Source: Ectocarpus siliculosus (taxonomy: Eukaryota > Sar > Phaeophyceae > Ectocarpales > Ectocarpaceae). Taken from it: a stretch of DNA of 64,000 nt. Every line of letters starts with the position of its first letter. Within the stretch, counting starts at the first letter, position 1. Position numbers and translations under genes: made by a program. Below, piece by piece: positions 46,046 to 57,472 of the stretch. The notes below the pieces were generated by a model. The model was not told the DNA's origin. It saw only the letters and a program-made list of their open reading frames with translations, and ran no database searches. The DNA is taken from the NCBI GenBank assembly GCA_000310025.1, contig FN648415.1:64393-128392 (forward strand), in the 5' to 3' direction.

Positions 46046-46945
46046 GAGGATATACAAGTAGCCTGCTGTGACCCAGTGTTGAATGCGCAGAAGACATCTA
46101 TCGTCCGTAGGAAATAGCAAGCGCGCAGCATCGTACGCATGATAACACGCCCCCTGCCGTACGTTAGCGGTGCTTTAGTTGATATTTCCGCCACAGCACC
46201 GATGCATTATGCAGCCCCACGTGCGCAGAATATCTTGGAGTACAGATACCGCACATAACATGCATACAAGTACAGACGAAAAACGTATGGAATGTGCCTA
46301 GTGTTGATTACGCTACGCATAAGACATCTGCTGTCAGTAGGGTGCGGCAAGCATGGATACGCATGATAACACGCTCCCCTGCCGTACCTTGTGTTAGCGG
46401 CGCTATTGTTTGACTTTTTCTCTATGTCCGTGTTTCCTCGGCACTCTGTTGATGTTTTAGAGGCGATATCTGGAAGTTGATCGACGCAGTACTGGGCGTT
46501 TTTGGAGCGATACCATCTACAGTATCGCCATCCGCCGGCGAATTGGAACGAGATGCAACTTGACATACTTGTTATTATTGTGATTTTCTTTCTACAGCAG
46601 TAAAACCTCAACCACCCCGGGAGTAGTCGGTGTATATCAAGAGTCGATGGCGGAGGATCAGAGGCGTTGCCTTGGTAGTATGGGTGCACGCGGCAAGGTC
46701 AGCAGCAGGTCACGACGCGCGATTCATATCGAAAGGAACTCCTCCTTCCTCCTCATGACCATGACTGCTGTCTAACAAAAGAAGGGGCACACGCACCTTT
46801 GCCGGGAGAGGGCTTGCTGTGGCGCAGGGCTCTATTGTAGGCTCCTTGTCCCGCTTTCTGTTGTATTGCCGCTTGCTACGGTGCGCGGCCACTGGTGTCC
46901 TTCCTTGTCTTCTCGCGCTCTGCAGCTTGCGCTCGTTACCGTAGG
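46046..46945. other. no recognisable gene
   Basis: Two related patches (46085-46170 and 46290-46410) share AGACATCT, GCATGATAACACGC and CCCTGCCGTAC, so a degenerate duplication ~215 bp apart is likely. ORFs on - (up to 160 codons) show no family motif. Confidence 0.4.
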
Positions 46946-47335
46946 TTGCATAAGATATCACATCACACACGTGTGATAACATTTTCGGGGGGACAAAAGT
47001 GATCACACGGGTATGGTATTCTGTAGAGTATGTGATATCTTATGTCACCCGTGTGGTAAAGTGTACTCACAGCCCCACCAACGGGAGGGGTGAAAACAAC
47101 GGAGTGTGATGTGATACCGTCGCCCGTGTGACAAAGCGCGCTCACAGGACCCGGCTTGCAGGGGGTATGATGACAAGGGGGTGTGATATTCACGGGATGA
47201 AGAGCGCTCGCAGGACCCTGCCTGCCCGGAGGGTGATAATGTCGCCCGTGTGGTTGCAGGGCGCTCACAGGACCCTACCTACGGGGGTGTAACAACAGTA
47301 TCACCTGTGATGCAGTGCGCTAAAAGGAGGCACCC
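46946..47335. repeat. minisatellite of GTGTGAT / GCGCTCACAGGACCC units
   Basis: GCGCTCACAGGACCC recurs near 47148, 47207 and 47267, and GTGTGATATCTTATGTCA-like or GTCGCCCGTGTGG phrases occur between them, at ~55-80-base spacing. The first part contains the near-palindrome TATCACATCACACACGTGTG. Confidence 0.75.
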
Positions 47336-47869
47336 ATCTACAAAGGGCGTGAAGGGGTGTGACAGCTGTGGTGGTTCACGCCACTCCATCACGTACATGC
47401 TTCCACGTGTTGTGTGCGACAAAATGACAGCACACAGGTACCTGGACGACGCGTTAACCGCTCAAGCTGGAACTACATCGAAGCACGCAAGTGCCACCAC
47501 CAAACAAGCTGGAACTACATGGGAGCAATCAAGTGCCAGCTACGTAGCAATCAAAGCTAGAAACAACACCCACAACACCCAGAGAGGACAAGCGAATACC
47601 CAAAAATATGAAACACAGGACGAACTGGCTCGAATTGCAGCTTTGATTGACTTGACCACGGCAAACAACGTCCGCCCCCGGCAAGTCTGCCATGACCTCA
47701 ACCTCCGGGTCACCGTTGCCTTCGCCATCTGCCGTGCTGTCATCGCCGTATTTTCCAACTCCTCCAACATCGTCTCCCGCTCTTCCGATGGGCCAGCCTC
47801 CTCCACACCGGCAGCGGCCGCGTTGCCGTCTGCACGAAGTGGTGCCCCTTGCGCGTCGGAGTTGAGCTC
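47336..47869. other. C-terminal extension of the transposase relic or spacer
   Basis: On - one frame stays open (about 47806-47540) and may be the degraded tail of the pogo-like protein (MLEELENTAMTARQMAKATV). A direct repeat AAGCTGGAACTACAT occurs twice (47465, 47508). No independent gene. Confidence 0.35.
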
Positions 47870-48510
47870 CTTGTTGGCCTACCCGTCGTCTTCAGACCCA
47901 TCGAAGGCAAGGGTCATGCCAGCCTTCCTCCAGTTCGAACGGATGCTCTCAGGGTCCACTTCATCCCACGCTTTCTTCACCCACTGCGCGAGCAATCCCC
48001 TCGTAGGGGCCTCCGCGGTCGTTGCGCACGGCGTCGGTGAAGGCCATGTGATGCGTCGTACAGCCTGAACATGTTGGACTTGAAGAGCTTTTTGATATGC
48101 GTAAGTCCATCGCAAGGCTGGATCTTGGGCGTTAGGCCTCCGGGGACGATAAAAAAGCGCTGTGTTGGACTTGTTCATGGCGTCCTTGGACAGGGCTGTT
48201 TTGTGCACGGTGTAATGGCCCACGATAGCAGCATGTCCGGCTGACGGTATTTTCCCAGGACCCGGGCGTCGGTTCCATACTTGGGGGAACCAACCATCCC
48301 TGAAGACGCGCTGCGTGTGCCTCGCCTTCTGCCCTTGCCCTTTCCCTTGGCCGGCGTGCCGTCGAGACGCCCCCCGAATGCATCTGTCCACTCCTCTGAC
48401 TCTCGAGGAAGCATGGCATCGCCGACGGGCGCCGCTGCGGCTGCTGTCGTCGGTGCTTTAGGCAGCTGCACGTTCCTGAAAAGCGCATGAGTTCGTGGAA
48501 GCAACGAAAC
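47870..48510 (-). pseudogene. pogo/jerky-type DDE transposase relic
   Basis: On -, after a low-complexity stretch ([14 protein letters not shown]), MNKSNTAL leads through a frame change at a T6 run into IVPGGLTPKIQPCDG, the conserved P-G-G-x-T-x-x-x-Q-P-x-D box of pogo-family transposases, then HIKKLFKSNMF. A second frame change gives WVKKAWDEVDPESIRSNWRKAG, the family's typical C-terminal helix pair. The catalytic core upstream is deleted. Non-functional. Confidence 0.72.
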
Positions 48511-48542
48511 ATGTAGCAGTCATTAAGTGCAGTGTCTGTAAA

Positions 48543-48907
48543 GATTCATAGCAGGGTTAGGTGTGTTGTTGGTGTAATGGTTTCGGAGTAAGACATAGTG
48601 GCATCATAACTCGCTTCGCTCGCAGACACTCCACGGGGTTTCGGGCGCGGTGCAGTGTGCGGTCACAGTGCCGCGTGACTCGATTCGCTCGAAGGCACTT
48701 CACGGGGATTCGAGCGTCGTGCAGTGTGCGTCAGAGGAGTGCCGTGTTGCTCCCATGTACTCAAAGGCAGTACATGCGCAGCAGAGTCATGTTCCCCCTC
48801 TCCAAGAGTTCCTTATGTGTTTCGTCACACACCGGTGTGCCTCTCTTCTCTCCGTTCGTAGCCACTTTGCTATATTGCACAAGATGATCAATAGTTCGAC
48901 CGCTCAG
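48543..48907 (+). repeat. Rep end block R1, with ~68-bp internal tandem repeat
   Basis: Matches the reverse complement of 63463-63830 closely. Inside, ACTCGCTTCGCTCGCAGACA... and ACTCGATTCGCTCGAAGGCA... are two copies of a ~68-bp unit including CACGGGG and GTGCAGTGTGCG. Non-coding. Confidence 0.85.
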
Positions 48908-50340
48908 CAAGTGGGTGGAACTTTTATTCGCATGCCCCACCCCTTGCCCGACCCGGTCTCAAATCCTGATCTCGAGCTACAGTGCAAATGTCGTGGCGCC
49001 CCAAGTATGGTTCGGTAGGCAATCGCAAACCATGACCCCTCCCCGAGTTTCAGTAGCTTCCACTTCCTGTGGCCGACACGACTCGGTCTTGACTGTTCCT
49101 TGTCTGTTTCGCCATGGAAACGGCCGGTTGAACAGCGAAAGAGGGTCCTGCGTGCTGCGCGCCAAAAACTTTTTCTTTTTTTTTCCTGAGTGACCATGCT
49201 GCTGTTGCTGAATAGCTTCAGACAAGGTTGGAGGTTATCGTGTCTGTCGCTTTGGGGTGCACGCGTCGCGTAGTTGGCGATGCGCGTCGCTTACTTTGTC
49301 GCCTGTTGTGTCGTTATACATGAAAAGCAACAGCAGCACAACAGTTGAGACAGACAACAACAGGCCTTTTTTCTCTCTTGCTGCATATGCATGGGTGGTA
49401 TGCATCGTATTAGTCTAAGCGGCGTAGGCATGGGTGGCATACATCGAATAAGGGTGTTGATGCTTTTTGAGTCTGCTGCGTAGTCAGTCGCAACTTGAGC
49501 GATAAGGTAGATGGCAGCACAATCTTATTTACAACAGAAAATGAGGAATGACAACCAACAGTCTGTTGCTCTGTTCAGCGGTGCACATCTATCGCGGACG
49601 GACTAGTTGGTCCGTGTAGTCATGTTTTTTTGTTCTCACTTCGTCACAGAAGGATGAAAGTTCGCACTACTCTAGTCTAGTTCCAATTCGGCGATTTGTG
49701 GTTGATGTGTTTGTTGTTGCCGAGCCCACTTCGGATACCGCCGTTCGGTACAGTTGTCTGACAGCCTGCGGTGGGCCAAAGGGACGAGAGTGAGTGAGTG
49801 TCTTCTCGAGAGTGAATGCCTTGTCTTGTCTCCGCTCTCTTCTTTTAGTCTACCTGTCTCTCTCTCTCGCCTTTCGCCGGTGGGGTCCTAACAATATCGA
49901 ACTACGTCAACCGCAGTGGTTTTGCATTTTGCTGAGTAAGAGACTACCCGTGCACGGGGCTGCTGCATGAGAGGCGATGTGCGCTACCTGTTTTATGTCA
50001 AGCAATGGACTTGGTCTAATGCTGGACATGCAGTGCTATGTGACATGTTCCAGCGGCCCAGAGCGAGCGACGACCATGGTGGGTTTTCTATGCTTCTTTT
50101 ACCTCCTCCCTCATGCCTGTCGCGCCTGGCTCACTTGTCTTTTTTTTTTCTTTTTTCATGCTTTGTTTGTTGGGGTCCCCCAGCCACCCGCCCGCCATTA
50201 TTTTTTGTTGGGAGGGGTGTTTACTTGCCATGTTCATGAATGGGCCCCGGACGGTTTACTCGCACCCCGTCCATTCCACTTGTCAACACACCGCCACATC
50301 CTATTGTACCATGCCCACCGACATGTCCAAGGCTTGGGGA
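48907..50340 (+). repeat. truncated tandem copy of the Rep interior
   Basis: GGAACTTTTATTCGCATGCCCC at 48917 restarts at 50377 (GGAAGTTTCATTCGCATGCCCC). Later landmarks (GCACATCTATCGCG, GTCTACCTGTCTCTC) also pair with the second interior and with copy A 18000-18890. So copy C holds a partial plus a full interior head to tail. Confidence 0.75.
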
Positions 50341-53300
50341 ATTTTGAAGCTTTAGCTTCAGTCTCATCGTTCAATATCCGTGGAAGTTTCATTCGCATGC
50401 CCCACCCCTGCCCGACCCGGTCTCAAATGCTGATCTCGAGCTACAGTGCAAATCTCGTGGCGCCTTGAGTATGGTTCGGTGTGGAATCGCAAGTCATGAG
50501 CCGTCCCCGAGTTTGAGCGGCTTCCGCCTCCTGTGGCTGGCAAGAGTCGGCCTTGACTGTTCCTTGCCCGTTTCGCCTTGACTGTTCCTTGCCCGTTTCG
50601 CCATGGAAACGGCCGGTTGAACAGCGAAAAAGGATCCTCCGTGCTGCGCGCCACATTTCGTTTTTTTTTGCGTTTGTTCTTGAGTTACCATTGTACACAT
50701 GCGGTTGTTGCTGCGGTTTCTGCTGTCATGGTCGGAATGTGCTGCAATGGTCGTACGGTTATCGTAGTCAGGTTTGACAACAGTCTGCTCGTTCGTATAG
50801 CGGTAGCGGTGCGCATCTATCGCGACGGAGAGCGCATTGAGATAATAGGTCGTCCGTCGTGCTTCTAGTCTACACAGACAGATAGTCGTGTTCTTCTTTC
50901 TTGCCACTTCATACCAGAAAAGGAAGAAAGTCTCCACCAACTTGCAGTATCTCCACAGCAGTTCGGAAACGACGACTATTATTCTTTTGTCGTGTTTGTT
51001 GTTGCCGAGCGAACATCGGATGTCGCCGTTCGTTACACGTGTTCAAGCATGCGGTGGACCAGAGGGATGAAAGTGAGTGTCTTCTCTAGGGATCATGCCT
51101 TGTCTTCTCGAGTCTCTCTTCCTTTGGTCTGCCTCTCTCTCTCTGTTCCATTTTCGCCGTTAGGGTCCCCAATAACATCGAACGTCAACGGCAATCGTTT
51201 TGCGTCTTGCTGACTAGGAGAGGCTACCCTTGTACCCGGCTGCTGCATGTGAGGCAATGGGCGCCGCCTCTTTCCGTCAAGCAATGCGCACGGCCCCCAC
51301 AGTTCGCTGCACATTCAGTGCTGCGTGACAGCTTCTAGCGGTTCAGAGCGTCGACGGTGTTTTTCGCCGGTAGAGCCGCAGAACAACGCGAAACCGCGAC
51401 TGTTTCATTCTTTTGGGGTCCCCCACTCACCCACCCATCCATGAATTTCAGCAGTTTTTGTTGGGGGTATGTTTTTCTTGCCATGTCCATGACGTGGTGC
51501 CCCGAGTGAGTTTGGTTGCCGACAAATAACCTCGGCTACGGCAGTGCAAACCTCATGGCGCCTCAAGTACGGTTCCGTAGGGAATTGCAAATCACGACCC
51601 CTCCCCGACTTTGAGTATAGCTTCCACCTCCAGCGGCGGATAAGACCGACTTCACACCCTAGATTTGGTCTGTCTGTGTCGCCATGTCGTCGCCATCCAC
51701 GAACAGCAGTTGGCGAGTCACAATAAAGAAGGTCCGCTTCGCCACGAAAAAAACAGTTTTTTTGTTCGATTCTTCTACAGCTGGATATGATGCTACCCTG
51801 TATCGGGTGTAGCTGTAGTTGAGCTTGAAGGATATAGGGTCTACGGCAGCATATTCTATGCGAAGAGTTAACGCCTTCCTCGCGTAACGATGCGCATCTC
51901 CCATGGCAAGCAGAATGGATTACGTCATCATGACGCTATTTCTTGTGACTACACGTTCAAGTTCGCCCGAGCGTTACTGTTCTTGCCGGAGAAAGAGACT
52001 AAACTTCTACTACGTACCAATCCGTGCATGTATCCGGCTACTGCATGTGAGGTAGTGGGTGCTGCCCCGGCTGTTTGCTGCGGTACATGGAAAGCTTCCA
52101 GTGGGTCAGAGCGGCAAGGGGGTCTTGTTTCTTCACTTGTTTCTTAACTGTGCTCTCCTCTACTTCTTTTTTGTTTCCTGTCGCTGGCGGTCTCTCCTTT
52201 GTGATCGCCCTTCGTTATTGCTTGCAAGAAATTATGAGGATGTAAACTGGCTGAGTCTGACTGTTTCTTAGGGTCCCCCGCTCACCCACGACCCACCTGT
52301 GGGTATGATTCATTCGTGGTCTCGAATATTTTCAGCAGTAGTTGTCTACTACAGGACATGCGCTACTACTACTCCGTTCATGGGTGGGTCCAACAGAAGA
52401 GCTCCGGGGACTGGTGGTCTTCTGACCTGCATGCAGAGGGAAGTTCATGCCACTTCCACAATACGACTCTTATGAAATGACGTGCGCACTACATGTATGT
52501 AAACGAAAACAACAGATCAAGGAGATGATTCTTGAAAACATGGAGTCCCTCGCCACAAAAAAGTGCATGCGCATGGATGGGCATAGTGAGATATGCCGGT
52601 CGAAGACTGACGGTTTTTCGGGTGCGCGTGAGGTCGCCTCTAACATTTGTTTGCTCATTGTTTGCTTCATTGTCCAGTCTATAGTTACTACCTCGCATAG
52701 CGTATTGAAGCGAGCGGAAGGTCCTAGACTAGTTTGTCGTTGACTTGCGGACCCTTCTTCGGGACCATTTTATCATATAACTTTTTGGATAAGTTAGCCT
52801 GTGACCACGGCGGGAATCGACCGCGTACAAGAAGGTACTGGGTAGAGAGAACAGAACGAACGGTTTTTTGTAATTAATTGTGAAGACAACAGCAACGGCA
52901 CTGCTGGGTTCGTCCATGGATAGTTTTTGCAGCACTTTTTTGTTAAGTATTTGTGTATAAAACGACTTCTTCATGGGTGGGTAGTGAGAGGTTTCATTTC
53001 AACAACTACAGTAGCTTACTTGCTGGAGTGTGGAGGGTGCTCGTTGTTCTTATGCACGGCATGTACCGGCAGTAGTAGGTGACATAATATATCGCACCAT
53101 CAATATTCACAGCTAATAATGTTAGTCCACGACGACGAGGATGTCAAACGATAGGTTTGTTTCGGAAAGCTATCGGTGCCAACGCTGCCCGGCCACGATT
53201 TCTGCTGTGGAGTAATCAAGCTTTGAAAATCAAAAATTGTTAACGGGGTGTGATATCTTATGTCATCTACTCTGTGTATAGAACTCTTTGTCGTGCTTGG

Positions 53301-53404
53301 TGGGCGAGCGTGTCGCGGTGTGCGCCCTCGACTTTATTAACGGCTATAAAACTGGAAAGCTTCAGACAGGCAACGCGACAATACTCGTCGAGTTGCTATC
53401 ACAA

Positions 53405-53720
53405 TGCATACCCCCCCCCGACACGCGTTGCCCACCCAAACCGTTGTACAGAACTCCAGGCCACACAACACCCGCCCACCCGTCTGGGGCTTCGTATGAC
53501 CGTCTTTCGTCCCACAGTGTAGTGTACGCAACTGCTCTACCCGTAACCGTAACAGTGGCCGGTGCCTTTTGTCGCATGTCGGCTAGATAGAGCGTTGATG
53601 GCATCGATGGGCGGTTGGAACGCCTTCTTGGGGAAATCTCTTGCTAACTCTCTGTCCTGCAAGACATCGTCTGATAACACGAGGAACAGGCCGTCTAGAG
53701 TTTTCCCCCTGGACACGGCG
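53405..53720 (-). pseudogene. Rep end block R2 with a coding-like relic
   Basis: Read on -, DDVLQDRELARDF, AFQPPIDAIN and KAPATVTVTGRAVAYTTLWD parallel the ORF at 63018-63362 with substitutions and small indels. The block is in inverted orientation relative to copy D. Function unknown. Confidence 0.6.
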
Positions 53721-54464
53721 GTCTACCCCTGACCATGGGCGAAGAACCCTCTAGAAGGAATCCACACGGCCACCCTTTCGAACCCTACCCCTTGCACTCT
53801 GTGCATACCCGGGCAGCGATACATGAAGTCGGCTACGCACGAGCGTCGACGGCAGCAGCGAGCCGGGCAGGAGGAGTGTTGCCGTCCGTTTGAAATTGCA
53901 CACTTTGTAACTAGGGGGTATGCAGTTGTCCCGTGCCCCACAGCAGCAGTTTGAGAGTTAGCGTGGTGAATTCGAGCACGACACAGAGAGCGAGCAGTAG
54001 AGCAGAGAGTACGAGCCAAGAGGGACGTGCAGCAACTGCTGTGATGACGATTCAGTATGTTACGCGTGCGCGCATGATGTGCGGTTGTACCTGTTGATGC
54101 ACACGCTTGGAGGAGAGGGTTGTACATCGACCCTGCTCTACTGCGGTTCATAACCGACAAGAAGCACAGCAGCAGCAGTAGAGAGCTGCTACGAACTTTA
54201 TACAGCAGTGAGTGGTTGCTGCGCGGGCAACCCCGTGGTACTGCTGTATAGCTAATGGCATAGCAACCGTCTGCGTTGGTTACAATAGCAGACATGCAGC
54301 CCCACAGCAACAGATGGGTTGCAAGTGCTGAGCCTGCTGTGTGGTGTGAAGTGGTTTCGCGTTTTGGTTTTCCGGGGACGCGCCTCCCGCAGCCCAGGGC
54401 ACAAAGAAGTGAGGCCGGAACGAGATAATGTCCGGAGGTGTCGCGACCCCCCCCCCCCCCCCCC

Positions 54465-54564
54465 NNNNNNNNNNNNNNNNNNNNNNNNNNNNNNNNNNNN
54501 NNNNNNNNNNNNNNNNNNNNNNNNNNNNNNNNNNNNNNNNNNNNNNNNNNNNNNNNNNNNNNNN
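54465..54564. other. assembly gap (100 N)
   Basis: Exactly 100 N, with C runs on both sides (54447-54464 and 54565-54592). The homologous place in copy D (63041-63068) has G runs of about 8-9, so the gap is probably a C-homopolymer sequencing failure and its true size may be small. Confidence 0.98.
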
Positions 54565-54640
54565 CCCCCCCCCCCCCCCCCGCCCCCCCCCCCTCGAGCC
54601 AGCGCGTGGTCTGCTAAGTCATAATATATGTACCTATTTA

Positions 54641-54915
54641 TTTTGGTTTCTTTGGAATTGCTTCATTATTTCTTCGGTTTCTAGGCTACGTGTTGGGGAG
54701 AGAGACGCACGAAACGCCCATCGTCTCTCCGGCCGCGTTAGCTGCGAAGGCCGGCGTCAACTGTTACAATTCCATCTCTCTCCCCATAAATACTAGCCGG
54801 GGGACTACGACTGCAACGGCAGGAGTCCCAAAACTGACCAAGTCCTCAAATGGTACACACCATTCTACAACACCCGACTAGATACCGAATACTCCCGAAC
54901 TTATGCCCCCACCTT
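54641..54915 (-). repeat. split direct repeat B2
   Basis: Matches B1 (55211-55505) over TTTCTTCGGTTTCTAGGCTACG, GTTGGGGAGAGAGACGCACG, CCATAAATACTAGCCGGGGG and CCATTCTACAAC blocks at ~95% for most of its length, then weaker. Confidence 0.88.
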
Positions 54916-54939
54916 CGAAAGAAAAGGGATGGGAGGGCG

Positions 54940-55200
54940 GGATTTTCTAAACTGCCGCCGCTACTGCGTTAGGCGGCTGCTGTTGTACTTCCGTTGCTTC
55001 ACGCGCTCTGTAGCTCTCACACGTTACCCGACTTTGCTACAGCCCCCGCGTGGACTCGATCACGGAATGACATGCCCAGATATAGACTACAATGATAAAT
55101 CCAAACACCGTGACCCTGGGTTTCCGATAGAAATGAAGCAAATTCTAACTCGACTGTTACAAAATAAACACCAGTTTGTTCTATCTGCTCTTCGAACAAA
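54940..55200 (-). repeat. split direct repeat A2
   Basis: ~95% identical by eye to 60696-60957 in the same orientation, from TTTTCTAAACTGCCGCCGCT to TGCTCTTCGAACAAACCT. Directly abuts B1 on its high side. Confidence 0.9.
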
Positions 55201-55210
55201 CCTCCCTTTT

Positions 55211-55505
55211 ATTTTGTTTTCTTTCGAATTGCTTCATTATTTCTTCGGTTTCTAGGCTACGTGTTGGGGAGAGAGACGCACGAAACGCCCATCTTCTCTC
55301 CGGCCGCGTTAGCTGCGAAGGCCGGCGTCAACTCTTACAAATCCATCTCTCTCCCCATAAATACTAGCCGGGGGACAACGACTGCAACCGCAGGAGTCCC
55401 AAAACTGACCAAGTCCTCAAAAGGTACACACCATTCTACAACAACCACATCGAGGTCAGTTTCTGGACGACTACCGAATAACTCAACTATGCGTTCCCCA
55501 TACTG
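55211..55505 (-). repeat. split direct repeat B1
   Basis: First B copy, about 25 bases after the YR stop on -. Joined to A2 with about 10 bases between. Confidence 0.85.
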
Positions 55506-55529
55506 TCCCCTCCCCCGGCTGTCTCGATA

Positions 55530-56528
55530 CTATCCTGCTGCCGTCTGTAAGTTCCGTGACACTCGCCGCGAATCCTCTACATTGTTTCGCGCATACAGCT
55601 TGTAGGCATTCGACCTCCACTTCCCTTCTCTCTGAATCACTCGTTCTGCGATGTCTCCGCCCGATGCAAGAGCCGTCGCGTCTCCAATTCGCAACGAGTG
55701 CAACGCGTACTCGTGGGGGTTGCGTCTCGACTTCGCTACCACTTCTCGTACTGCACGGAGGGCAGCACTATACTTCACTACTCTCACTGCTCTTCCACTG
55801 CGGTACGGAGCCAACGGAGCGGAGTCAGGCAACGTCGCATGACACGACAATAGCTCCACCACAAGAGCCACCGCGCCGCCGCGTGCTCTCACACCTGACT
55901 GCGGTCCGGTGATTTCGTCTCGCGTACGAACCCGTATGTTGCCTTTCTGCTCTTGATCGGCCTTGTGCCCTCTAAACCTCATTTCGACACGGTCTGCTCT
56001 ACGACAGTGACTAAAGTCTAGTTGCGTCCCGTCGGCAAACAAATATTTGTCCGCCCTCGTAAGACGGTGTGCCTCATGCACCCTGCCCGCGTCTTAGGGT
56101 TAGGGTTAGGGTTAGGGTTAGGACAGGTCTAGCTCGACCGAAGCTTCCAGCCTACAAGTATGAAAATGTTGCACAGCCGTGAGTTTTCCGGATATTGTAT
56201 TCGCTAGGTTACCCTCAGACTCGAAACACCAGGCTACGAAGTCTACCAACTCCCACACATGAAGGTCCCTGGCACGTTGCCCTAAAAACTTGGGCTTCTC
56301 CGTCAGCCTCCGAAACGTGCACCAAGATTTGAAGCCTGACGTGCACGTCCTTCTAGACAGCTGAGTGCTCGACGAGCTGGATGCCAAGACGTCGGTAACG
56401 AGTCCTGTCCTGCCTATCCCAGGTCCTGAACCTGCTGATTGCCCTGGGCCAACCTCGTGTAGACCGGCGTGCTGCCGTTCGATTTGGCCGCATGTGCGCT
56501 GCCAACTGAGGTAGCCCCCCCCCGCCAC
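55530..56528 (-). pseudogene. tyrosine recombinase of element 3, broken by telomeric repeats
   Basis: N-terminal core-binding domain at 56528-56124 (SSTQLSRRTCTSGFKSW, ELVDFVAWCFESEG, SGKLTAVQHFH). Catalytic part at 56081-55530: probable Arg in RLTRADKYLF, Lys in FRGHKADQEQ, HSLRIGD (HxxR), and GKWRSNAYKLYAR with the nucleophile Tyr. Between them is (CCCTAA)n with in-frame TAAs. The reading frame is the same on both sides. By comparison with the family, the start of the catalytic domain (tens of residues) is missing there. Upstream, the frame continues to 56777 after one stop. Confidence 0.85.
56094..56122 (+). repeat. interstitial telomeric repeat (TTAGGG)4TTAGG
   Basis: Four perfect TTAGGG units at 56094-56117, then TTAGG. 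No degenerate units around. Located inside the YR reading frame, so it arrived after the element was a gene. Confidence 0.97.
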
Positions 56529-56546
56529 GCGGGAGAGCTCGCACTT

Positions 56547-57472
56547 CTATTTGTCTTTCCCGTGGGTGAAGAAATCAGCGGCTTTGGGCCTCGCGCCGCC
56601 CTCGCCAGCGGCGCGCGCCTCTCCTCCGCACCCTCCCCCGTTGCCGTGGCCAACGTTGCGACCACGGTCTTCGACCCGGAAGTTTGAGAGCGTGTCGAGC
56701 GATGCCGCCACTTTCTCTGTCACCAGAACGCCTTTTGCCAGCCAAGGATTGCCACTTCGGCTCCGACAGTTTTGCAACTGCCGGAGGCCGTCCGAGGATG
56801 AGCCACGCTTTTACCCGGCGGAGGCCCCCCTGCATCCGCGCCCTATCCTTTGCCGCAGCCTTAGCAGCCTCGGCGCTGGGTACAGCGGGGGGCCGAGATG
56901 CCGGTGGTGGGGCGGTTGTGCCCACCAGTTGCACCTCCCCCTAAAGGCCAGGTCCTGCTGCTTGGGTGGCGATCAGGTCGTCGATCGATGCTTGAAGCTA
57001 CTGGCGATCGCCGCCAGCCTCGTCGCGCTCCCGCTGCAGCTCCTCCCTCAGGCCGTCCACCAGCCCACGGAGAGGAGCGAGCTCAGTCTCGTCAGCGGGG
57101 GGGGTCCCCGTGGGTGCCTGTCCCTGTCCCTCGCGACGAGAATACCGCTCGACGCCTCGCGGGAGTACGTGATCCGCTCCGCGTCGAGGGGCGAGCCGTC
57201 GAGCTCGCCACCGATCGCGCCGTAGACCTCGTGCGTGGTGTCGAGGGTGTCGCCGCCCGACCTCGCCCTGCTTGCCCGGCCGCAGCCCTGCCGCTCCGCG
57301 TGGAGGCCCGTGTCGGCATCTGGTCGCGGTTGGAGTCGTAGAAGCAGCGAACCGGCGGCAGGCGGCGGGCGAACGTCAGGGCGGCGTTGCGGGAACACTT
57401 GTTTTCCTCTTCATGGTGAGCGTGGTCGATCGCGCGCCTGGATCTGCAGTTAGAATGCTCTACAAGTTCCAA
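56547..57472 (-). pseudogene. degraded GC-rich coding region upstream of YR (possible gag)
   Basis: High GC, with long overlapping frames on -. Segments include DETELAPLRGLVDGLREEL (coiled-coil-like), ASIDDLIATQ, and Ala/Pro-rich AAPPPASRPPAVPSAEAAKAAAKDRAR. No zinc knuckle or RT motif. Position before YR suggests gag or a YR N-terminal extension; the assignment is inference. Confidence 0.35.

Larger units (their letters stand above)
48543..54622 (+). mobile_element. dispersed repeat family Rep, copy C (longest)
   Basis: Starts with a ~360-bp end block (R1, 48543-48907), then a truncated first Rep interior (48907-50340), then a second interior (50360-53400) collinear with copy A, then end block R2 (53405-53720). 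The final ~60 bases (CTCGAGCCAGCGCGTGG...CATAATAT at 54592-54622) match the outer end of copy D at 63000-63065. Both SINE sites are empty. About 700 bases between R2 and the outer end are not in copy D. The N gap lies in its right part. Confidence 0.7.

Noticed and set aside
54319-54796. ORFs crossing the N gap with poly-Pro
   Set aside because: They translate N and C homopolymer; artefact.
56094-56122. Chromosome end
   Set aside because: Only about 29 bases, with the same gene continuing on both sides; interstitial.
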